The notes: generated from the letters alone by a model not told the origin. Counted from the stretch's first letter, positions 10,206 through 19,594 are shown. The stretch: DNA of 64,000 nt from Mangrovimonas cancribranchiae (GCF_037126245.1 NZ_CP136925.1:2372001-2436000); one strand, 5' to 3'. Program-made: numbers and translations.

Positions 10206-11921
10206 ATGAAACAGTTTTTACTAGCGCTATTCGCTATTTTTTTTGGACTAAACACAACACTTCAAGCACAGGAATTAGAAAAAAAATGGCAATTCGAATC
10301 TATCACAGATAGCTCAGGTAAAACCCTTTTTAAGATTGACACAACCGATGTTTTAAACCTTAACAAAAACACGTTTTCTTATTCGTTATTAGCTAAAGAC
10401 ACATTAAAAACTTCTGGCGACTTTATACATCAAAACAATTTATTGGTGTTTTATTACAGCCAACCTAACGACACTATTAGACGTTATAAAATTAACGAAC
10501 TCACCGATTCTACATTAGTGCTTTCTGAAAACAATATTAAATACGCTTTTACCAGAGATACACAAGTCGAAATTATTTCAAAAACAGACGCCAAAGAGAG
10601 TAGCATTATCCCTAGCCAAGGTTTTACATTAAATAGTTTTTTACGAGGCACTCTAGGAATGCTATCGCTTATTTTTATCGCCTTTCTTTTTAGTAGCAAT
10701 CGAAAAGCCATTAACTGGAAAATTGTTAGTATTGGCTTAGCCTTTCAGCTCTTAATTGCTGTAGGTGTTTTAAAAGTAGATTTCATAAAAGCGATGTTCG
10801 AATTTGTTGGAGGCTTATTCGTACAAGTTTTAGAATTCACTAAAGCAGGAAGTAAATTTTTATTTGAAGGGCTTGTTGTAGACATGGATACTTTCGGGTT
10901 TATTTTTGCCTTTCAAGTATTGCCAACTATTATATTCTTTTCGGCTTTAACTTCTGTATTATTCTATTTAGGTATTATTCAAAAAGTTGTTAAAGGCATG
11001 GCTTGGCTGCTTTCTAAAGCCTTAAAAATATCTGGAGCCGAAAGTTTAAGTGTTGCGGGAAACATATTTTTAGGACAAACCGAAGCACCACTTTTAATAA
11101 AGGCGTATTTAGAAAAAATGAATAAATCTGAAATCCTTTTAGTCATGATTGGTGGTATGGCAACCGTCGCAGGTGCTGTACTTGCAGCATACATAGGATT
11201 TTTAGGAGGCGATGACGAAGTGTTACGTTTATTTTATGCTAAACACCTTTTAGCGGCTTCGGTAATGGCAGCACCTGGCGCCATAGTTATTTCTAAAATA
11301 TTATACCCACAAACTGAAGATGTTAATACCGATGTGTCTGTTTCTCAAGAAAAAATAGGCGCAAACTTTTTAGATGCCATTGCCAACGGTACTACCGAAG
11401 GTTTGAGACTTGCTGTTAATGTTGGCGCCATGTTATTAGTTTTTGTAGCTTTTATAGCTATGTTTAATGGTATTTTAGGCTGGGTAGGAGATGTTTCGAC
11501 AATTAACACTTGGATATCCAACAACACCAATTACAGCAGCCTTTCTCTTGAACTTATTTTAGGCTATATTTTTGCCCCGCTTATGTGGCTTATTGGTGTT
11601 GCTAAGGAAGACATGATGATGATGGGACAGCTGTTAGGGATTAAACTAGCTGCTAGCGAGTTTATAGGGTACATTCAACTTCGCGATTTAAAAGATGTCA
11701 CCAATTCTACCCATTTAACTTATGAAAAATCGGTAATTATGGCCACGTATATGCTTTGTGGTTTTGCTAATTTTGCGTCTATTGGTATACAAATTGGCGG
11801 TATAGGTTCTTTGGCTCCTGGGCAACGTAAAACCCTTTCAAAGTTTGGTATGAAAGCCTTAATAGGTGGAACCATAGCGTCATTAGTATCGGCCACAATA
11901 GCAGGAATGATTATTGGATAA
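10206..11921 (+). CDS. CNT-family nucleoside transporter with N-terminal periplasmic beta domain
   Basis: This 571-residue inner-membrane protein is predicted to import nucleosides with a cation gradient. A signal-like segment (MKQFLLALFAIFFGLNTTLQAQ) is followed by about 130 residues of soluble, beta-rich sequence resembling a lipocalin-like domain. The CNT/NupC core starts near residue 145. It includes the FLGQTEAPLLIKAYL, GGMATVAGAVLAAYI and APLMWLIGVAKEDM segments that form the substrate and cation sites, and ends GIGSLAPGQRKTLS...ASLVSATIAG. The frame is open upstream into the nuclease gene, but the ATG at 10206 fits the signal peptide and the 8-base spacing. The extra N-terminal domain is the unusual part. 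Confidence 0.88.
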   Translation: MKQFLLALFAIFFGLNTTLQAQELEKKWQFESITDSSGKTLFKIDTTDVLNLNKNTFSYSLLAKDTLKTSGDFIHQNNLLVFYYSQPNDTIRRYKINELTDSTLVLSENNIKYAFTRDTQVEIISKTDAKESSIIPSQGFTLNSFLRGTLGMLSLIFIAFLFSSNRKAINWKIVSIGLAFQLLIAVGVLKVDFIKAMFEFVGGLFVQVLEFTKAGSKFLFEGLVVDMDTFGFIFAFQVLPTIIFFSALTSVLFYLGIIQKVVKGMAWLLSKALKISGAESLSVAGNIFLGQTEAPLLIKAYLEKMNKSEILLVMIGGMATVAGAVLAAYIGFLGGDDEVLRLFYAKHLLAASVMAAPGAIVISKILYPQTEDVNTDVSVSQEKIGANFLDAIANGTTEGLRLAVNVGAMLLVFVAFIAMFNGILGWVGDVSTINTWISNNTNYSSLSLELILGYIFAPLMWLIGVAKEDMMMMGQLLGIKLAASEFIGYIQLRDLKDVTNSTHLTYEKSVIMATYMLCGFANFASIGIQIGGIGSLAPGQRKTLSKFGMKALIGGTIASLVSATIAGMIIG

Positions 11922-11950
11922 AACTCGTTAATAACTTTTAATAGAATTAT

Positions 11951-11982
11951 AGGGTTAAATCACTTTGATTTAACCCTTTTTT
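11951..11982 (+). terminator. hairpin terminator after the nucleoside transporter
   Basis: A perfect 12-bp stem (AGGGTTAAATCA with its complement) has a 3-base loop and is followed by a T run. It separates the transporter unit from thyA. Confidence 0.85.
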
Positions 11983-12014
11983 ATATTTTTATTTTTCAAT
12001 AAAATGATAGCAAT

Positions 12015-12839
12015 ATGAAGCAGTATTTAGACCTAGTTAAACACGTTTTGGAACACGGTAATGAAAAAGGAGATCGTACAGGAACAGGTACAAAAAGTGT
12101 TTTTGGTTATCAAATGCGATTTGATTTAAGTGAAGGATTCCCTATGGTTACTACAAAAAAGTTGCATTTAAAATCTATTATTTATGAATTGCTTTGGTTT
12201 TTAAAAGGCGATACAAACATTAACTATTTAACTAAAAATGGTGTAAGAATTTGGAATGAATGGGCTGACGACAATGGTAATCTTGGACCAGTTTATGGAC
12301 ATCAATGGCGTAACTGGAATAGCGATGAGATTGACCAGATTAAAGATGTGATAGACACTTTAAAAAATAATCCAAATAGTAGAAGAATGTTGGTTTCTGC
12401 CTGGAATCCTTCGGTGTTGCCAGACACCTCTAAAAGCTTTGCAGAAAATGTAGCTAACGGCAAAGCTGCGCTTCCTCCTTGTCACGCATTTTTTCAATTT
12501 TATGTGGCTGACGGTAAGTTATCTTGCCAGCTATATCAGCGTAGTGCCGATATATTTCTTGGTGTCCCTTTCAATATTGCCTCATATGCGTTATTAACCA
12601 TGATGATGGCTCAGGTTTGTGGTTATGAAGCTGGTGATTTTATTCACACTTTTGGTGATGCTCATATTTACAGCAATCACTTTGAGCAGGTTCAACTACA
12701 ATTAAGTCGCGAGCCAAGACCACTGCCTAAAATGATACTAAACCCAGAAGTAAAGGATATTTTTGACTTTACTTTTGAAGATTTCACCTTAGTTGATTAT
12801 AATCCGCATCCACGCATTAAAGGCGCTGTGGCTGTTTAA
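12015..12839 (+). CDS. thyA: thymidylate synthase
   Basis: This 274-residue enzyme methylates dUMP to dTMP using methylene-tetrahydrofolate, giving dihydrofolate. The catalytic Cys lies in [12 protein letters not shown], the dUMP-binding [17 protein letters not shown] is complete, and the C-terminus ([10 protein letters not shown]) is intact. It is about 10 residues longer than the E. coli protein because of an insert ([14 protein letters not shown]) before the catalytic Cys. The next gene, 10 bases downstream, encodes dihydrofolate reductase, which recycles the dihydrofolate product. Confidence 0.97.
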   Translation: MKQYLDLVKHVLEHGNEKGDRTGTGTKSVFGYQMRFDLSEGFPMVTTKKLHLKSIIYELLWFLKGDTNINYLTKNGVRIWNEWADDNGNLGPVYGHQWRNWNSDEIDQIKDVIDTLKNNPNSRRMLVSAWNPSVLPDTSKSFAENVANGKAALPPCHAFFQFYVADGKLSCQLYQRSADIFLGVPFNIASYALLTMMMAQVCGYEAGDFIHTFGDAHIYSNHFEQVQLQLSREPRPLPKMILNPEVKDIFDFTFEDFTLVDYNPHPRIKGAVAV

Positions 12840-12849
12840 TAACAAGATT

Positions 12850-13773
12850 ATGTTCGGAAAAAAGAAAAAAACATCCCAAATAGACAAAGAGCAACTAGAA
12901 CTCATTGAAAATGCGCAACGTCGTGTTAAACAAAAAAAGCGCTTATATATTCATTTTGTCATCTTCTTGATTGGTGCTGTTTTTTTAATTGTCGCCAATA
13001 CGGTTTTAGGCATAGGAAAAGATGTGCATTTTTTTGGAATTGATTGGTTTGTTTTCGCTATACTAATTTGGTTATTTTTATTTGTCTACCATCTATTTAA
13101 TGTATTTGTCACCCATAAATTTATGGGTAAAGATTGGGAAAAACAGCAATTAAACAAGCTGGTCGCTAAACAACAAAAACGTATTGAAAAGCTAAAACAA
13201 AACGTAATAAAAGAAGAAAATACCATAGCTAAAACAGAAGCCAAAAAAGAGATCGAACAGCAAAAAAAAAGTTCTAAAACCAAAGAGCTCACCATAATTG
13301 TTGCGGCTGGTGAAGATAACGCTATTGGCAAGGATAACGATTTAATTTGGCATTTAAGTGACGACCTAAAACGATTTAAAAAATTAACATCTGGTCATCA
13401 TATTATCATGGGAAGAAAAACGTTTGAAAGCTTCCCAAAACCACTACCCAATCGTACACATATTGTTATTACCAGACAACATGGTTACAAAGCTCCCGAA
13501 GGCGTTGTTGTTGTTAATAACTTAGAAGACGCTTTAGATGCTGCCAAAAATGATGACCAACCATTTATTATTGGTGGCGGTCAAATCTATAAACAAGCTA
13601 TGTCTTTAGCCGATAAAATAGAATTAACACGCGTACACGATACTTTTGAAAACGCCGACACATTCTTTCCCGAAATTAACCTTAACGAATGGAAAGAGAC
13701 AAGTCGCAATAGGCACGAAAAGGATGAGAAGCATAAGCACGCTTTTTCATTCATTACTTACATTAAAAAATAA
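12850..13773 (+). CDS. folA: 2TM-domain / dihydrofolate reductase fusion
   Basis: This 307-residue protein has two parts in one continuous frame. Residues 1-105 are a 2TM domain: a basic start, KKRLYIHFVIFLIGAVFLIV, a loop and a second hydrophobic segment near residues 62-82. A charged coiled-coil linker rich in Lys, Gln and Glu spans about residues 105-147. A complete DHFR domain follows from about residue 148 (IIVAAGEDNAIGKDNDLIWHL, LSDDLKRFK, HHIIMGRKTFESF, FIIGGGQIYK). The result would be a DHFR tethered to the inner membrane facing the cytoplasm. It follows thyA closely, so the pair makes and recycles folate for dTMP synthesis. No stop or frameshift breaks the linker. Confidence 0.9.
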   Translation: MFGKKKKTSQIDKEQLELIENAQRRVKQKKRLYIHFVIFLIGAVFLIVANTVLGIGKDVHFFGIDWFVFAILIWLFLFVYHLFNVFVTHKFMGKDWEKQQLNKLVAKQQKRIEKLKQNVIKEENTIAKTEAKKEIEQQKKSSKTKELTIIVAAGEDNAIGKDNDLIWHLSDDLKRFKKLTSGHHIIMGRKTFESFPKPLPNRTHIVITRQHGYKAPEGVVVVNNLEDALDAAKNDDQPFIIGGGQIYKQAMSLADKIELTRVHDTFENADTFFPEINLNEWKETSRNRHEKDEKHKHAFSFITYIKK

Positions 13774-13831
13774 TTTCCATACAATTATCAGCCAAGCAAA
13801 ATCAATAGGTTTACCTTTATATTTTTATTCC

Positions 13832-13839
13832 TATTTTTG
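13832..13839 (+). promoter_or_regulatory. -7 promoter box upstream of fabD
   Basis: TATTTTTG matches TAnnTTTG and is followed by GC, a frequent continuation in Flavobacteriia. It lies 22 bases before the fabD ATG. A -33 element is not obvious. Confidence 0.5.
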
Positions 13840-13861
13840 CAGCAATAAATTTTTGAAATCA

Positions 13862-14743
13862 ATGAAAGCATACATATTTCCTGGTCAAGGCGCTCAATTT
13901 TCTGGAATGGGCTTAGACCTTTACGAAAACTCACAATTAGCGCAAGAACTTTTTGAACAAGCCAATAGTACTTTAGGTTTTTCTATAACCGATATTATGT
14001 TTGAAGGTTCTGCTGAAGATCTAAAACAAACCAAAGTCACGCAACCAGCTATCTTTTTACATTCGGTGATTTTAGCAAAAACTTTAGGTGACAGCTTTAA
14101 ACCAGATATGGTTGCAGGTCATTCACTTGGAGAATTTTCAGCATTAGTTGCTAATGGCACTTTAACTTTTGAAGACGGTTTAAAACTTGTTTCGCAACGT
14201 GCTCAAGCTATGCAAAAAGCGTGCGAACTTCAACCAAGTACTATGGCAGCTGTTTTAGGACTAGACGATGATATTGTTGAGAAAATATGCGCTACTACAG
14301 AAGGTATTGTTGTTGCTGCAAACTATAACTGCCCTGGACAATTAGTTATTTCTGGAGAAGTGAACGCTATTAACAAAGCTTGCGAAGCCTTAAAAGAAGA
14401 AGGCGCGCGCCGTGCTTTGGTGTTACCAGTTGGTGGTGCGTTCCATTCACCCTTAATGGAGCCAGCCCGAGAAGAATTAGCCGCAGCTATTGAAAATACG
14501 ACATTTAGTAAACCTAACTGCCCAATATATCAAAACGTTACCGCAAACGCTGTGATTGATGAAGCAGCCATTAAAACAAATTTGATTTCGCAACTTACTG
14601 CACCAGTAAAATGGACACAGTCTGTACAACAAATGATTACCGATGGCGCTACATTATTTACAGAAGTTGGCCCAGGAAAAGTACTGCAAGGACTTGTTAA
14701 GAAAATAGATCGTTCTGCTGAAACGGCATCTGCAACTTTATAA
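13862..14743 (+). CDS. fabD: malonyl-CoA:ACP transacylase
   Basis: This 293-residue cytosolic enzyme loads malonate onto acyl carrier protein for fatty-acid elongation. The N-terminal PGQGAQFSGMG, the nucleophile elbow GHSLGEFSAL with the catalytic Ser, and GGAFHSPLM with the catalytic His are all present. The frame is open far upstream into the DHFR gene, but the ATG at 13862 gives the conserved MKAYIFPGQGAQ start. lspA begins 11 bases after its stop. Confidence 0.95.
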   Translation: MKAYIFPGQGAQFSGMGLDLYENSQLAQELFEQANSTLGFSITDIMFEGSAEDLKQTKVTQPAIFLHSVILAKTLGDSFKPDMVAGHSLGEFSALVANGTLTFEDGLKLVSQRAQAMQKACELQPSTMAAVLGLDDDIVEKICATTEGIVVAANYNCPGQLVISGEVNAINKACEALKEEGARRALVLPVGGAFHSPLMEPAREELAAAIENTTFSKPNCPIYQNVTANAVIDEAAIKTNLISQLTAPVKWTQSVQQMITDGATLFTEVGPGKVLQGLVKKIDRSAETASATL

Positions 14744-14754
14744 ATCAATACTTA

Positions 14755-15243
14755 ATGAAGATATCTCGTTCTGTATTTATTGCTATTTTAATTGTTTTTA
14801 ACATAGCCATTGATCAAATAAGTAAAGTTGTTGTAAGAGCTAATGTAACGCCTTACCAAGAAAGCGACATTATTGGCAAATACTTTATATTAACCAATGT
14901 TGAAAACAGAGGTGCTTTTCTAGGTATGGGGAGCGACATGAACCCGACCTTACGTCTTATTTTCTTATTAATTTTACCAACTATTGTTTTGGGTTATGTA
15001 ACCTACTATATTTTAAAAAACAAGTCGCTAGACAAGCATTCTTTAATAGGGTTTTGTTGTATAGTTGGTGGCGGAATAGCTAATGTTTTTGATAGGTTCG
15101 CTTATGGATCTGTTACAGATTTTCTACATATAGACTTAGGCGGCATTTTTAAAACAGGTATTTTTAATGTCGCAGACATGTCGGTCATGCTTGGCCTTGG
15201 CCTGTTACTTTACGCTAGCTTTAAGCATAAAAAAAGCCTCTAA
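14755..15243 (+). CDS. lspA: lipoprotein signal peptidase (signal peptidase II)
   Basis: This 162-residue inner-membrane aspartyl protease removes the signal peptide from lipid-modified prolipoproteins. Four membrane segments are visible. The two catalytic Asp residues lie in NVFDRFAYGSVTDFLH (about residue 121-135) and FNVADMSVMLG (about residue 145). The asparagine-rich VENRGAFLGMG segment is typical. It is close behind fabD and ends inside its own terminator stem. Confidence 0.95.
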   Translation: MKISRSVFIAILIVFNIAIDQISKVVVRANVTPYQESDIIGKYFILTNVENRGAFLGMGSDMNPTLRLIFLLILPTIVLGYVTYYILKNKSLDKHSLIGFCCIVGGGIANVFDRFAYGSVTDFLHIDLGGIFKTGIFNVADMSVMLGLGLLLYASFKHKKSL

Positions 15244-15258
15244 AAAGAGGCTTTTTTT
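15231..15258. terminator. terminator overlapping the lspA stop codon
   Basis: An 11-bp perfect stem (AAAAAGCCTCT/AGAGGCTTTTT) with a 4-base loop has the lspA TAA inside it and a T run after it. The A run on the other side can serve the convergent small gene. Confidence 0.85.
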
Positions 15259-15276
15259 ATAGTTTTATGGATGTTA

Positions 15277-15468
15277 CTATCTTGCTAAAACACAGTCTTC
15301 GCAATCTTTTATTTCACCGTAATAGGTTTCTCTATATTTATGTACTGTTTTGTATGGAATACTTATAAAGTACTTTCTAATGTAAGTTACTTTAGTAAGT
15401 AATTCACCCATTCTTGGGGTGTGTCTTTTTTCTTCTTTTGTTTCTCTTTTTACAGTAATCAATCTCAT
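15277..15468 (-). CDS. small basic hypothetical protein
   Basis: This 63-residue cytosolic protein has no recognised domain. The start is placed at the ATG giving MRLITVKRETKEEKRHTPRM; the frame is open 8 codons further up, but the shorter start gives a normal charged N-terminus. A C-terminal CEDC pair might bind metal. The sequence looks like a conserved small flavobacterial protein, but I cannot name a function. Confidence 0.6.
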   Translation of the reverse strand: MRLITVKRETKEEKRHTPRMGELLTKVTYIRKYFISIPYKTVHKYRETYYGEIKDCEDCVLAR

Positions 15469-15578
15469 AATATCAGTTAACATTAAGTACAAAATAACGA
15501 AGGTTTTATGTGAAACACAAAAAATTGAGGTTAAATCATTGTTAATCAGAATATTATTTTCATATTAACAATAATAAA

Positions 15579-15606
15579 TAGAAAAGGTTGTCAAATTGAC
15601 AACCTT
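15579..15606 (-). terminator. terminator after the galE unit
   Basis: A 10-bp perfect stem (AAGGTTGTCA/TGACAACCTT) is followed by TTTTC on the minus strand, downstream of galE. Confidence 0.7.
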
Positions 15607-15656
15607 ATGATAAACTTGTATGTGGTATTTATAATTTCTTAAAAATTGATAAAAAA

Positions 15657-16682
15657 CTAATCTTTTGTAATTTTTTTCTGCCAATTCCATGCTGAAAGCA
15701 AGGCTTCATCTAGTGATAATTTAGCCCTCCAACCAAGTTCGCTATTAGCTCTTTCGGTATCGGCATAGGCTGCTATAACATCGCCTTCTCTTCTATCTGC
15801 TATTTTATAATTTAAGGTCTCTCCGGAAACTTTTTCAAAAGAATTAATTACTTCCAAGACAGAACTCCCTTTACCTGTTCCTAAATTAAACACTTCGTAG
15901 TGTGCTTTATTGTTATTTTTCAACAAGCGTTCTAAAGCTACAACATGTGCTTTTGCCAAATCGACCACATGAATATAATCACGAATACAGGTACCATCTT
16001 CTGTAGGATAATCGTTACCAAAAACAGATAATTGCTCTCTAATCCCAACTGCCGTTTGTGTAATAAATGGCACTAAATTTTGTGGAACACCAATGGGTAA
16101 CTCTCCTATGTGGACAGATTCATGCGCTCCTATGGGATTAAAATAACGTAGTGCTATAGCTTTTAAATTAGAGTTTGCTTTACATGTATCTTTTATAATT
16201 TCCTCGCCTATTTGTTTTGTATTGCCATAAGGCGATTCTGCTGGTTTTATTGGCGCACTTTCTTTTATTGGTAACTCATCGGCTTGCCCATAAACGGTAC
16301 ATGAGGAACTAAAAATAAAGTTTGGCGAATCCATAGCTCCAAATTCCTGAAGTAAATAAACTAGTGTGGTTAAATTATTTTCATAATACAACAATGGTTT
16401 ATCGACACTTTCTCCAACGGCTTTACTTGCTGCAAAGTGAATAATACCTTCGATGTTATTATGCTTTTTAAAAAATGCTTGAACCTTAGGTTTCTCTCTT
16501 AAATCTAATTTTTCAAACTCGGGTAATTTTCCAGTAATTTTCTCTATACCATCTAAAACAGACAAAGAGGAATTCGATAAATTGTCTATAATAACAACAT
16601 CAAATCCTATATTTTGTAATTCAACAACAGTATGAGAGCCAATAAACCCTAATCCACCTGTTACTAATATTTTTTTAGCCAT
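15657..16682 (-). CDS. galE: UDP-glucose 4-epimerase
   Basis: This 341-residue cytosolic SDR enzyme interconverts UDP-glucose and UDP-galactose. The NAD-binding GGLGFIGSHT lies at the N-terminus, the catalytic Ser/Thr region is SSSCTVYGQ, and the Tyr-x-x-x-Lys is in PYGNTK. The C-terminal RREGDVIAAYAD is typical of GalE. It overlaps the aminotransferase gene by 8 bases, so the two are translated together. Both enzymes would supply sugars for surface polysaccharide. Confidence 0.93.
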   Translation of the reverse strand: MAKKILVTGGLGFIGSHTVVELQNIGFDVVIIDNLSNSSLSVLDGIEKITGKLPEFEKLDLREKPKVQAFFKKHNNIEGIIHFAASKAVGESVDKPLLYYENNLTTLVYLLQEFGAMDSPNFIFSSSCTVYGQADELPIKESAPIKPAESPYGNTKQIGEEIIKDTCKANSNLKAIALRYFNPIGAHESVHIGELPIGVPQNLVPFITQTAVGIREQLSVFGNDYPTEDGTCIRDYIHVVDLAKAHVVALERLLKNNNKAHYEVFNLGTGKGSSVLEVINSFEKVSGETLNYKIADRREGDVIAAYADTERANSELGWRAKLSLDEALLSAWNWQKKITKD

Positions 16683-17808
16683 TAATAAAGGTCTTTATGT
16701 GATTTGCTATAAACGCGATTTGTTCATCGTCGAGTTCGGTATGCATAGGTAACGAAATTACATCTTTCACCAACTGATTGGTTACTGTAAAATCGGCTTC
16801 GTTATATCTAGAATCTTGATACGCTTTTTGGTTGTGTAACGGAATAGGATAATAAACACCACAAGGAATATTATTATCGTTTAAGTATTGTACCAAAGCA
16901 TCTCTATCTACTCCCGATAATTTTAATGTATATTGATGATACACGTGATTATCTTTGGCACCATATTCGTAAGGTGTCGTAATCTCGCTAACATCTTTAA
17001 AGTGCTCATTATACTTATGAGCTGCTCGTCTTCTTGAAGCGTTGTAAGTATCTAAATGTACTAATTTAGCATCTAAAACAGCCGCTTGAATAGAGTCTAA
17101 CCTAGAATTCACACCAACAACATCATGATGGTATCTTTTATACATACCATGATTTACAATACCACGTATGGTATGTGCTAAATCGTCGTTATTAGTAAAA
17201 ATGGCTCCACCATCGCCATAACACCCTAAATTTTTTGATGGAAAAAATGACGTTGATGATACATCGCCTATTGTTCCTGCTTTTGCTTTGTCGCCATTAG
17301 CATAAGTATACGTTGCACCAATAGCTTGAGCGTTATCTTCAATAACATAAAGGTTATGCGCTTTTGCTACTTCCATAATAGCCTCCATATTGGCACATTG
17401 TCCAAATAAGTGCACAGGCACAATAGCTTTTGTTTTTGGTGTAATAGCCTTTTTTATTGCTTCAACATCTATATTAAACGTATCAGCTTCAACATCAACT
17501 AAAACTGGGGTTAATCCTAGTAAAGCAATAACTTCCACCGTTGCTGCGAAAGTAAAATCTGCTGTTATTACCTCATCACCTGGCTTTAAACCAAGTCCCA
17601 TCATCGCTATTTGTAAAGCATCGGTACCATTTGCACATGGTATAACATGCTTAACACCTAAATAGTTTTCTAAATTTTTCTGAAACTCATGAACCTTTGG
17701 TCCATTAATAAATGTTGCCGTATCAATAACTTCCTGAATAGCAGGATCAACAACATCTTTTATACCGGAATATTGACCCTTTAGGTCAACCATTTGAATT
17801 TTTTTCAT
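16675..17808 (-). CDS. DegT/DnrJ/EryC1-type sugar-nucleotide aminotransferase
   Basis: This 377-residue PLP enzyme transfers an amino group to a keto-sugar nucleotide. CANGTDALQIAMMGLGL, VIEDNAQAIGATY and SSTSFFPSKNLGCYGDGGA (with the PLP Lys) are all present, and the C-terminal half has the family HQYTLKL and YPIPLHNQKAY segments. It is the first gene of a unit with galE. The KDO transferase gene diverges from it. The exact sugar cannot be read from the sequence; relatives make amino-deoxy sugars for LPS or exopolysaccharide. Confidence 0.9.
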   Translation of the reverse strand: MKKIQMVDLKGQYSGIKDVVDPAIQEVIDTATFINGPKVHEFQKNLENYLGVKHVIPCANGTDALQIAMMGLGLKPGDEVITADFTFAATVEVIALLGLTPVLVDVEADTFNIDVEAIKKAITPKTKAIVPVHLFGQCANMEAIMEVAKAHNLYVIEDNAQAIGATYTYANGDKAKAGTIGDVSSTSFFPSKNLGCYGDGGAIFTNNDDLAHTIRGIVNHGMYKRYHHDVVGVNSRLDSIQAAVLDAKLVHLDTYNASRRRAAHKYNEHFKDVSEITTPYEYGAKDNHVYHQYTLKLSGVDRDALVQYLNDNNIPCGVYYPIPLHNQKAYQDSRYNEADFTVTNQLVKDVISLPMHTELDDEQIAFIANHIKTFING

Positions 17809-17890
17809 ACATCACGAAATTACAAAATTCGCCAACGTTAACCAATGATTTTTTATTAAAGAAACGTATTTTAGCAACAAAGTAAAAACC

Positions 17891-19123
17891 TTGCATTTTC
17901 TTTATAACATTCTCATTTTTTTGGTTCATCCTGTTTTAAAATTTGTTGGATTATTCAACAAAAAGATAAACTTGGGTGTAACTGGAAGGACTAAAACGTT
18001 TAAATTACTTGAAAAACATTTAAGCAACAACCCACAAACTATTTGGTTTCATTGTGCTTCATTAGGGGAATACGAACAAGGTTATCCTGTTTTTAAGGAA
18101 ATTAGAGACACTTACAAAACACATAAAATAGTCCTTACTTTTTTCTCGCCTTCCGGATATGAAATTAAAAAAAACACCGACATTGCCGATGTTGTTTGCT
18201 ACTTACCATGGGACACCACATTTAATGCTAAAAAGTTTATCAACTTAGTAAAGCCAGAACTAACCGTATTTGTAAAATATGATATTTGGCCTAATTTTTT
18301 ATCTGAATTAAAACTACGTAATAGTAAAGCCATATTAATATCGGCGCTTTTCAGAGACAATCAACTTTACTTTAAACCACAGTTTAAGTTTATGCGAAAG
18401 GCTCTTTTTGCTTTCGATTATATTTTCACTCAAGATAACGCCTCTAAAAATATTTTAAAACGTATTGGCTATAACAATACCACTGTAAGCGGTGACACAA
18501 GGTTTGACAGAGTTTTCAGTCAGCTAAACATGGACAACAACATAGATTTTATCAAAAACTTCAAACAAGACAACCTCTGTTTAGTTGCGGGTAGTACATG
18601 GCCAGAAGATGAAAAATTGCTCGTCAATTTTATTAATAATTATAATAATGATATAAAGTATATTATTGCCCCACATAATATTAAACCGCTTCAAATTAAA
18701 AACCTTAAAAAAAGCATTAATAAAAAGGTGGTTTTATTTTCTAAAAAAAATACAAATAATCTTAAAGAGGCTCAAGTTTTTATCTTAGATACTATAGGAT
18801 TGCTATCAAAAGTTTATAATTATGCCGACATCGCTTATGTTGGTGGCGCCATTGGTAATACGGGATTACACAACACACTAGAAGCGGCTGTTTTTAAAGT
18901 TCCTATAATAATTGGTGATAAGTATGAGAAATTTCCTGAGGCATTTGATATGATAAAACAAGGGAGTATGTTTTCTATAAAAACGCAACAGGACCTTGAA
19001 AAAGTATTAACACAACTCATTAAAAATACATCTCTTCGCATAAAAACAGGTGATGATAATTTTAATTATATCAAAAAAAACACAGGTGCTGTCATCCAAA
19101 TTATGGACTTTCTACGTAAATAA
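17891..19123 (+). CDS. waaA: 3-deoxy-D-manno-octulosonic acid (KDO) transferase
   Basis: This 410-residue inner-membrane-associated glycosyltransferase adds KDO to lipid A precursor. An N-terminal hydrophobic anchor is followed by WFHCASLGEYEQGYPV and TFFSPSGYE, the typical N-domain motifs. GSTWPEDEKLL begins the second Rossmann domain. GGAIGNTGLHNTLEAAVFKVPIIIG-type residues (glycine-rich loop and Glu) mark the donor site. The gene appears to start at TTG 17891, since no ATG or GTG exists before the conserved anchor. A TATTTTAG box 17 bases upstream may be its promoter. Confidence 0.92.
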   Translation: MHFLYNILIFLVHPVLKFVGLFNKKINLGVTGRTKTFKLLEKHLSNNPQTIWFHCASLGEYEQGYPVFKEIRDTYKTHKIVLTFFSPSGYEIKKNTDIADVVCYLPWDTTFNAKKFINLVKPELTVFVKYDIWPNFLSELKLRNSKAILISALFRDNQLYFKPQFKFMRKALFAFDYIFTQDNASKNILKRIGYNNTTVSGDTRFDRVFSQLNMDNNIDFIKNFKQDNLCLVAGSTWPEDEKLLVNFINNYNNDIKYIIAPHNIKPLQIKNLKKSINKKVVLFSKKNTNNLKEAQVFILDTIGLLSKVYNYADIAYVGGAIGNTGLHNTLEAAVFKVPIIIGDKYEKFPEAFDMIKQGSMFSIKTQQDLEKVLTQLIKNTSLRIKTGDDNFNYIKKNTGAVIQIMDFLRK

Positions 19124-19240
19124 ACCATGAAAAATGCAACTAATCGCTAAAATTGTTAAAATATGTTAAATAATATTTGCATAGTTACATGATTAGTTGT
19201 TAAATTCGTTTTTATTAAATAACACTAAAACTTTTAACTG

Positions 19241-19594
19241 ATGAAAAAATTATTATTAAGTGTAGCTTTATTAATGGCTTTAGGATTAACAGTTACTTCT
19301 TGTAGAGATACTAAAAAAGAGGAAGCTGCCGATGCTATTGAAAATGCCGCTGAAGAAACACAAGACGCTATTGAAGAAACTGCACAAGATGCTGGAGACG
19401 CTGTAGAAGAAGCTGCTCAAGATGCTGAAGATGCTGTAGAAGGTGCTATGGATGATGCTAAAGATGCTGCTAACGATGCTATGAATGAAGCTGACGAAGC
19501 TGTAGACAAAGCCGTTGATGGCGCTAAAGAAGCTGGCGAGGCTGTAGAAGATGCTGTAAACGAAGCTAGTGATAAACTTACAGGAGACGAATAA
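19241..19594 (+). CDS. acidic LEA-like repeat lipoprotein
   Basis: This 117-residue protein has a lipoprotein signal peptide with a lipobox ending in TSC near residue 21. The rest is a low-complexity Ala/Asp/Glu-rich helix with repeated units such as DAVEEAAQDAEDAVEGA, similar in composition to LEA-like or apolipoprotein-like 11-residue repeats. It would be an envelope-anchored, very acidic, helical protein. No catalytic residues are visible. It is a single-gene unit between the KDO transferase gene and lacI. Roles in envelope spacing or desiccation and osmotic stress are possible but not shown. Confidence 0.75.
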   Translation: MKKLLLSVALLMALGLTVTSCRDTKKEEAADAIENAAEETQDAIEETAQDAGDAVEEAAQDAEDAVEGAMDDAKDAANDAMNEADEAVDKAVDGAKEAGEAVEDAVNEASDKLTGDE

